DNA of 7,427 nucleotides, taken from contig JACQZL010000022.1 in the NCBI GenBank assembly GCA_016213865.1, forward strand, positions 1 to 7,427, in the 5' to 3' direction. The notes below the pieces were generated by a model. It saw only the letters and a list, made by a program, of their open reading frames with translations. It was not told where the DNA came from and made no database searches. Positions 1 to 6,000 of the stretch are shown piece by piece. Made by a program: the position numbers and the translations under genes. Position 1 is the stretch's first letter; each line of letters starts with the position of its first letter. Origin of the DNA: Candidatus Rifleibacteriota bacterium (GTDB lineage Bacteria > UBP17 > UBA6191 > JACPRK01).

Positions 1-3000
1 GCGCCGGTGGCGGCGCAGGCCGTGGACGTCTTCCAGGCTTTCCGGCTGGACGGCTCAGGGTTGGCGGACCGGCGCAGCAACTTGACCATGACAGCCGTCA
101 ACGACCGAAGCGGGCTCCAGGATACGCTCGGCGGTGTCAGCCTGGGCTCTCCGGCCTCGATCTGGCTGTCCGACGTCACCACGGGCGACACCATATCGTT
201 CTTCATCACGAACATCGGCTCCGGGAAAAACTCCACTGCCACGACCCTGGTCTTCGACGTGGGCACTACGGTGATCGGCAATCCGTACGGTCCCCCGCCG
301 CCGCTCGTGGTGCTGACCGATCCCAGCGGTGAAGTCTCGGCGGCCGGCGGCTATGTCTACAACAGCAGTGGCTACGTCGTTCCCGGCAAGACGCTGCAGG
401 CCTTGGTCACGCACACCAACAGCAGCAAGATCCAGGGCTACTTCAGCCGGGAGGGCGCGGATTTCCTGAACTTCCCGGATCTGTCCACCACAGAGACTTT
501 CGCCCAGGAGTTCCCCTGCAAGTACGGGTTCTCGAAGGTCGGCCCGATCCAGCTCAACGACACGGTGCGCATCTTCGAGACGGTCCCTCAGGCGAGTCCC
601 GCGCTGGTCATGGATCAGGACAGCCACAACTTCGAGTCGTCGAACACGAAGGCTCTGCCTCCGATGATCTTCGCGAACTCGGTCAACGCGAACAAGAGCA
701 TCTGGACGATTGCCGGCGGCGACCTGAACACCGGCAGCGGTCCGAGCTGGCAGTTGACCGACTCCGCTCTCTACGTCATCTACACCTACTATCAGGCGGG
801 GAACGACTTCTCTCAGACGACCACCAGCACGCGTGTGGTCAAGGACGGGCCGCTGACCATCACGGCCACGTTTTACAACAAGGATCTGATCTTCGGCTCG
901 GCACCGGCCTTCGTCGCGGAGCCGGTGGCGGAAGGCGTGGTGCCGACGCTGCTCATCGATCGCCCGGGCACCGGCGAGAACCCCTGCTGCTGGCCGCTGA
1001 CCGTCGATTCGACACTCAGTGGAGCCCGCTGGCGCTGGTCGACGACCTACAACGTGCAGAAGGGCGATCGGTCGGGATTGCTCGACGGTAAGTCGTTCAT
1101 CACCGCCCAGAATGCGGTTGACTACGGCGGCAACGACATCGGCACCGTCCGAGTCGGACAGCAGCCGGACATGAAAAACGACGACTTCACGATCATCAGC
1201 ACGCCGGCCCGGGTGGCCTCACTCACCTACAGCCGCGGCGATCAGACCCAGAGCCCCCCGAAGGTGCCCACGGTGCCCTTCACCATCACGGTCGCCTTCG
1301 ACACCCGCATCACGCAGACGGTCGCGCCGCAGCTCGAATTGCTCCAGGACAACACGCCGGTCGTGGGTTACGGATGGAAGAACCTCACCTATGTGAAGGA
1401 CGATCTGCAAGCCAACCAGAGCATCTTCACCTACGACGTCACTCCGGCGTTGCCCGTCGGCGACTACACCATCAACGTCACCAACGCCTACAACCTGATG
1501 GGGACCAACATGGAGCCGTCGGACGTGACGCCCTCCAACCCCAACTTCAGCGTGAGCAGCCTGAAGGCGACGGTGACGGCGCTGACCTACACCAAGGCCC
1601 CGGCCAAGGTCGCCAAGGGCGCGCTGGACGTGACCGTGACTTTCGACATGCCGGTGACCGGGCCAGTCGCCACGATCGATCGCCAGCCGATCGGCAGCGG
1701 CGCCAACGATCTGCCCGCAACGGCGATGACCGGTTCCTGCGGCTCGACCTACTGCCGGACCTGGACGATCCGCCACAGCATCGACCTGCAGAACGGCACG
1801 ACCATCAAGGACGGCACGGCCGGCATCACCGTCACCGGTGCGCTGAACCTCATCGGCAATCAGTCGGATCTCTACGGCAACTCCTTCGAGATCGACACCC
1901 GGCCCACGGTGACGCTCGCTTACAGCCGGCCCAGCCGCTCGTATGGTCTGGGCGCCTTCGGCCTCACGGCGACGTTCACCGAGGATATCCCGGTCGCTCC
2001 CACGGTCGCCGTCGACAGGCCGATAGGAGGCTTGCTGGTACTTCCGGCCGTCATGCCGGACTCTCAGAACTCCCGGGTCTGGACCGTCTCGGGCAACATC
2101 ATCGGCGCCGACGGAGACGGCGACCGTACGGTGACGATCACCGCCTCGGCCGCGGCGCCGGCCGATCCCGGACTGGCCTCCCAGCCCAGCAACAACACGT
2201 TCAAGGTGGATGCGACCAAACCCACCTTGGACTCGGTCACGTACAGCAAGGGGGGCCGTCCGTACAAGGGCGGCGACCCGCTGCTCATCACGGCGACCTT
2301 CAGCGAGGAGATCTCGCCCGCGGCGCCGTCGATCACAATCACCGGAGGGCGGGTCGGAGGCTTCCTGGTTCGCAATGCCAGCCTGCAGCAGGGCGAGACC
2401 GCCACCGTCTGGGTCTTCGGGCCTCTGCAGATCATCGACGGGGATGCGGACGGCACCCGCACTCTCTCGTTCAGTGGCTTCGACGCCGCCGGCAATGAGA
2501 TGGTCGCTCCACCGGCGTCGACGTTCCAGATCGACAACACGCGGCCGCAGTTGACGGACTTCGTCTACAGCAAGTCCTCGCAGATCTACAAGGCCGAGAC
2601 CTTCATCGTCACGGCCACCTTCAGCGAGGCGATCACGCCCGATGCGCCTGCTCCCCCGGTGCCAGCCGTGCTGTCGCCGACCATCACCGTCTCCGGCGGG
2701 AACCTGGGGGGTAGTTCCGTCAACGGGCAGTCGATGCTCGCCGATCCGCTGGCGGCCACCGCGAACACGGTCTGGACCTTCACGACGACGATACTGGCCG
2801 CCAATCCCAACGGTGAGCGCTCGCTCGTTCTCGCCGCCTTCGATGCGGCGGGAAACGCACTGCTCAACCAGCCCAACAATCCGGTCTTCACGGTCGATAC
2901 CGTGGCGCCCACCGTGGCGAATGTCGACTACAGCAAGTCCAGCGCCCGCTATGGCGTCAACCAGCCGCTGGCCCTCACCAGCCTGCGGTACGGTCTGGGG

Positions 3001-6000
3001 CAAGGCTTCAAGATCGACCTGGCCTTCAGCGAAGAGGTCAACCTCGACCTCACGCCGACTGCCCTGAGCATTGCCGGCGGCACCGCCAGCACGGCCAACG
3101 ACGTGACCACCGGGACGATGGCGGCGGGGGCCGACCATCGGTTCTGGAGCTATGCCCGGACGATCCTCGAGACCGGCGACGACGGCACCTTCACGGTCCT
3201 GCCCACCGCCTATGACGCGGCCGGCAACCCGTTCGTGGGGCCGATGCCGAACAACACGTTCCAGGTCAACACGGTGGTGCCGAATGCGTCGGTGAGCTAC
3301 TCCCGTGGCACGACCGACCTGAACGACATCACGACCGACATCCCCAACCGAGCGGTCGGGGTCGGGTTGCTGACGATCAGCGCGCAGTACGACAAGGCGA
3401 TCGACACGACGACTCCACCGAAGGTCACGATCAACCGCCCCGGGACGGGCAATGATGTCAACGCGGTCGGCATGGACCAGGTGACCGCCCAGAACTTCCA
3501 GTACAACTGGACCATCGAGCCCGACAACAACGGTTCGATCCTGGACAGCGGCTACAACATCCTGACCACGCTGGATATCGTCGGGGCCTACGACTCCTAC
3601 GACAACGAAGCGGTGTACGGCTCGGCGTTCCGCGTCGACACGATCGCTCCCTCGATCTCGAAGATGGAGTACAGCACCAAGCTGGTGGCGGTCGCACCGT
3701 CCACGGTCTACATCACAGCGACGTTCAGCGAGCCGATCAAGGCCACGCCGAACATCGCGATCAGCGGCCCCCCTCCGCGCACCAACGACGTCGTCGCGAG
3801 GGCCATGTCCTCGACCGGCAACGAGGCGATCTGGACCTTTGTCTACAACGTCGTAGCTGGAAACGACGGCACGTTTGTCGTTGCCATCACCAACGGGAAG
3901 GACCGGGCCGGCAATGCCAACTCCGCGCTGACCGCGAACAACCAGCTCACCATCCGCACCCAGGACGTGCCCTCCCGCTCCTTCCTGGTCGAGGTCTCCA
4001 GCAATGGTCTGGCGAGCCGGCGAACCAAGATGGACGTCAACGCCTACAACCAGACGACCCGCGTCGAGGCCGGCAGGCTGAGCAACCTGCCGCTCAACAC
4101 CTCGAGATCGATCAGTCTGTCGAAGGTCGTGACCGGCGAGTCGATCCAGTTCCTGCTAGGTTCCATCAACGCGTCTGGCTCGAGCACCTGGACGACCTCT
4201 CCCTTCCGCTTCGACACCGGCACCTCGCTCGCGATCCCGGTCCTCGAGACGGCCATCGACAAGCAGACGCTGGCCGACCCCAGCGACGAGGTCGTCTCGC
4301 TGTTTGGCTACGTGCGGAACGAGGCCGGCTCGCCCGTGACCGGCCGCAACGTCTGGCTCGTCCTCTGGCACAAGGACCCGATCACCGAGAAACTGGAGAG
4401 CTACACCTTCCCCGCGGTGGCCACGACCCAGGACTACCGAGGCCTGTTCCCTGGCAGTTACTCGTTCTCCCAGGTCGGACCGGCCGTGCCCGGAGACGCC
4501 ATTCGAATGGAACTCGTCCTGCCCGGTGGGGTCGTCTCCTGGACGCCGATCTTCTTTCCCGATGCCACGGCCGGCAGCGGCTCCAACTCGCCCGGCTTCG
4601 CCTCGATCGATGGCTCTCTCTCCCGGGCCTTGGTCGTCGACGACTTCACCACGACCAACGCCACCCGGATGAACTTCTACGATCCCTCGCTGCACGCCGG
4701 CATCACCTACAGCAAGGACCGCACCCTGGTGGACACTGGACCGTTGCAGATCACGGTCTCGTTCTATAACGAGCGCATTTACCGCGACGGGTTCAACCCG
4801 GAGTATTACCCGGAGCCGATCGCCACGACGCCGGCGCTGTCGATCGACCGGCCGGGAGACGGCGATCGCCCCTGCTGCTACGAACTCTCGACGGTCAGCG
4901 GCGATCCCTCCGTGTGGACGACGACCTATCAGGTGACCGCCGCCAACCGAACCACGATCCAGGACGGCGTCGCGTCGGTCGTGGTCAACAACGCCATCGA
5001 CTACGGCGACAACAACTTCGCGCAGTCCCAGGCCAACTCCACCAACACGACCTTCAATACCCTGACCGTGCCCGCCCAGGCGACCATCGGCTTCAGCAAG
5101 GGCATCCGAACGGGGACGATCCCCAGGATCCCGGCGGCGCCGCTGACCCTGACGGTGACGTTCGACCAGCAGATCACCCAGAACTCTCGGCCGAAGGTCT
5201 ACATCACCAGCACCAGCTCTGAGGCAAGCGTCAACGACGTCAACGGCGCGTCGCTGGTCTACGTGTCGAGCGGTCGGAACCAGAGCGTCTTCTCGTTCAA
5301 CTACACGCCGACCGCCACGCAGCCCACCGGCCCGGGCGCCGGCGCTTCGCTGGCCGGTTCGTACATCGTCACGCCCACGCTGGCCTACAATCTGGTCGGC
5401 CTCGAGAACGACCACACGCCGGTCCAGCCGATCTTCGAGCTGGACACCCATCGCGCCAGGCCCACGATCAGCTACTCGCAGGGCGGTCAGAGCCTGACGA
5501 CCCCCTCGACTGTCGCGGCGGGTGACGTGATCATCACCGCCAGGTTCGACGAGCCGGTCCAGGGGCCGGTGATCCTCATCGATCGCCCGCCCTACGGAGG
5601 GGGTATCAACGACGTCTTGCAGACGCCGATGACGAAGGCCGGGTCGTGCGGATCGAACCTGCTCTGCGACACCTGGACCTACTCCTACAACGTGCTGACC
5701 CAGACGGGCGCATTGTCGAACGTTCGCGATGGGCTGGCCCAGGTCACGATCCGCAATGGCGTCAACGAGGTCGGCAACTCCAGCGAGGAGCCCGGCGTCA
5801 ACAACCTGCTCCGGATCGACACCATCAAGCCGAAGGTCGACCAGGTCGTGGCGGTACCTCCCCGGGTCGCAGCCGGCACCAGCAACCTGAAGTACCGGGT
5901 GAAGTTCGACGAGGCGATGAATCCGAACGTGCTGCCGACAATCTCGGTGCGTCGCCCGGGCACGGCTCCCGCCAGCGTGGTCACGCTGCAGGGCCCGGCG

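Larger units (their letters stand above)
22..1899 (+). repeat. Super-repeat unit 1, modules a-e
   Basis: Residues 8-633 hold five modules that recur in the same order at residues 1321-1941. Anchors are G-L-A-D-R-R at 58, T-G-D-T-I at 181, D-P-S-G-E-V at 319, F-P-C-K-Y-G-F-S-K-V-G-P at 511, C-C at 985, D-Y-G-G-N-D at 1120, I-T-Q-T at 1309, A-Y-N-L-M-G at 1486 and S-C-G-S-T-Y-C at 1735. The partner motifs in unit 2 lie 3.86-3.96 kb downstream. This is a protein-level duplication, well diverged in DNA. Confidence 0.85.
3961..5823 (+). repeat. Super-repeat unit 2, modules a-e
   Basis: This is the second copy of the block at 22-1899. Anchors are G-L-A-S-R-R at 4006, T-G-E-S-I at 4132, D-P-S-D-E-V at 4276, F-P-G-S-Y-S-F-S-Q-V-G-P at 4450, C-C at 4873, D-Y-G-D-N-N at 4999, I-T-Q-N at 5173, A-Y-N-L-V-G at 5383 and S-C-G-S-N-L-L-C at 5644. 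The changing offset shows a few in-frame insertions and deletions, mainly a shorter linker at the start of module c in this copy. The whole super-repeat period is about 1,300 residues. Confidence 0.85.

Noticed and set aside
55..627. Antisense open frame of 190 codons near the window start
   Set aside because: Compositionally biased shadow opposite modules a and b; the paralogy of those modules with 3961-4560 supports the + strand frame.
601..765. Possible separate small domain or inter-gene gap in the linker before module c
   Set aside because: The frame stays open and in register and no stop, start or ribosome binding site suggests a boundary; it is best read as linker or a poorly conserved part of the module.
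1374..2498. + strand open frame in another frame (374 codons)
   Set aside because: Arg/His/Gln-rich translation without motifs; frame 1 gives coherent Ig-like repeats over the same bases.
1219..3138. Long antisense open frame of 639 codons
   Set aside because: Same reason: an Arg/Gly/Asp-rich shadow with no recognisable motif, opposite well-formed Ig-like repeats.
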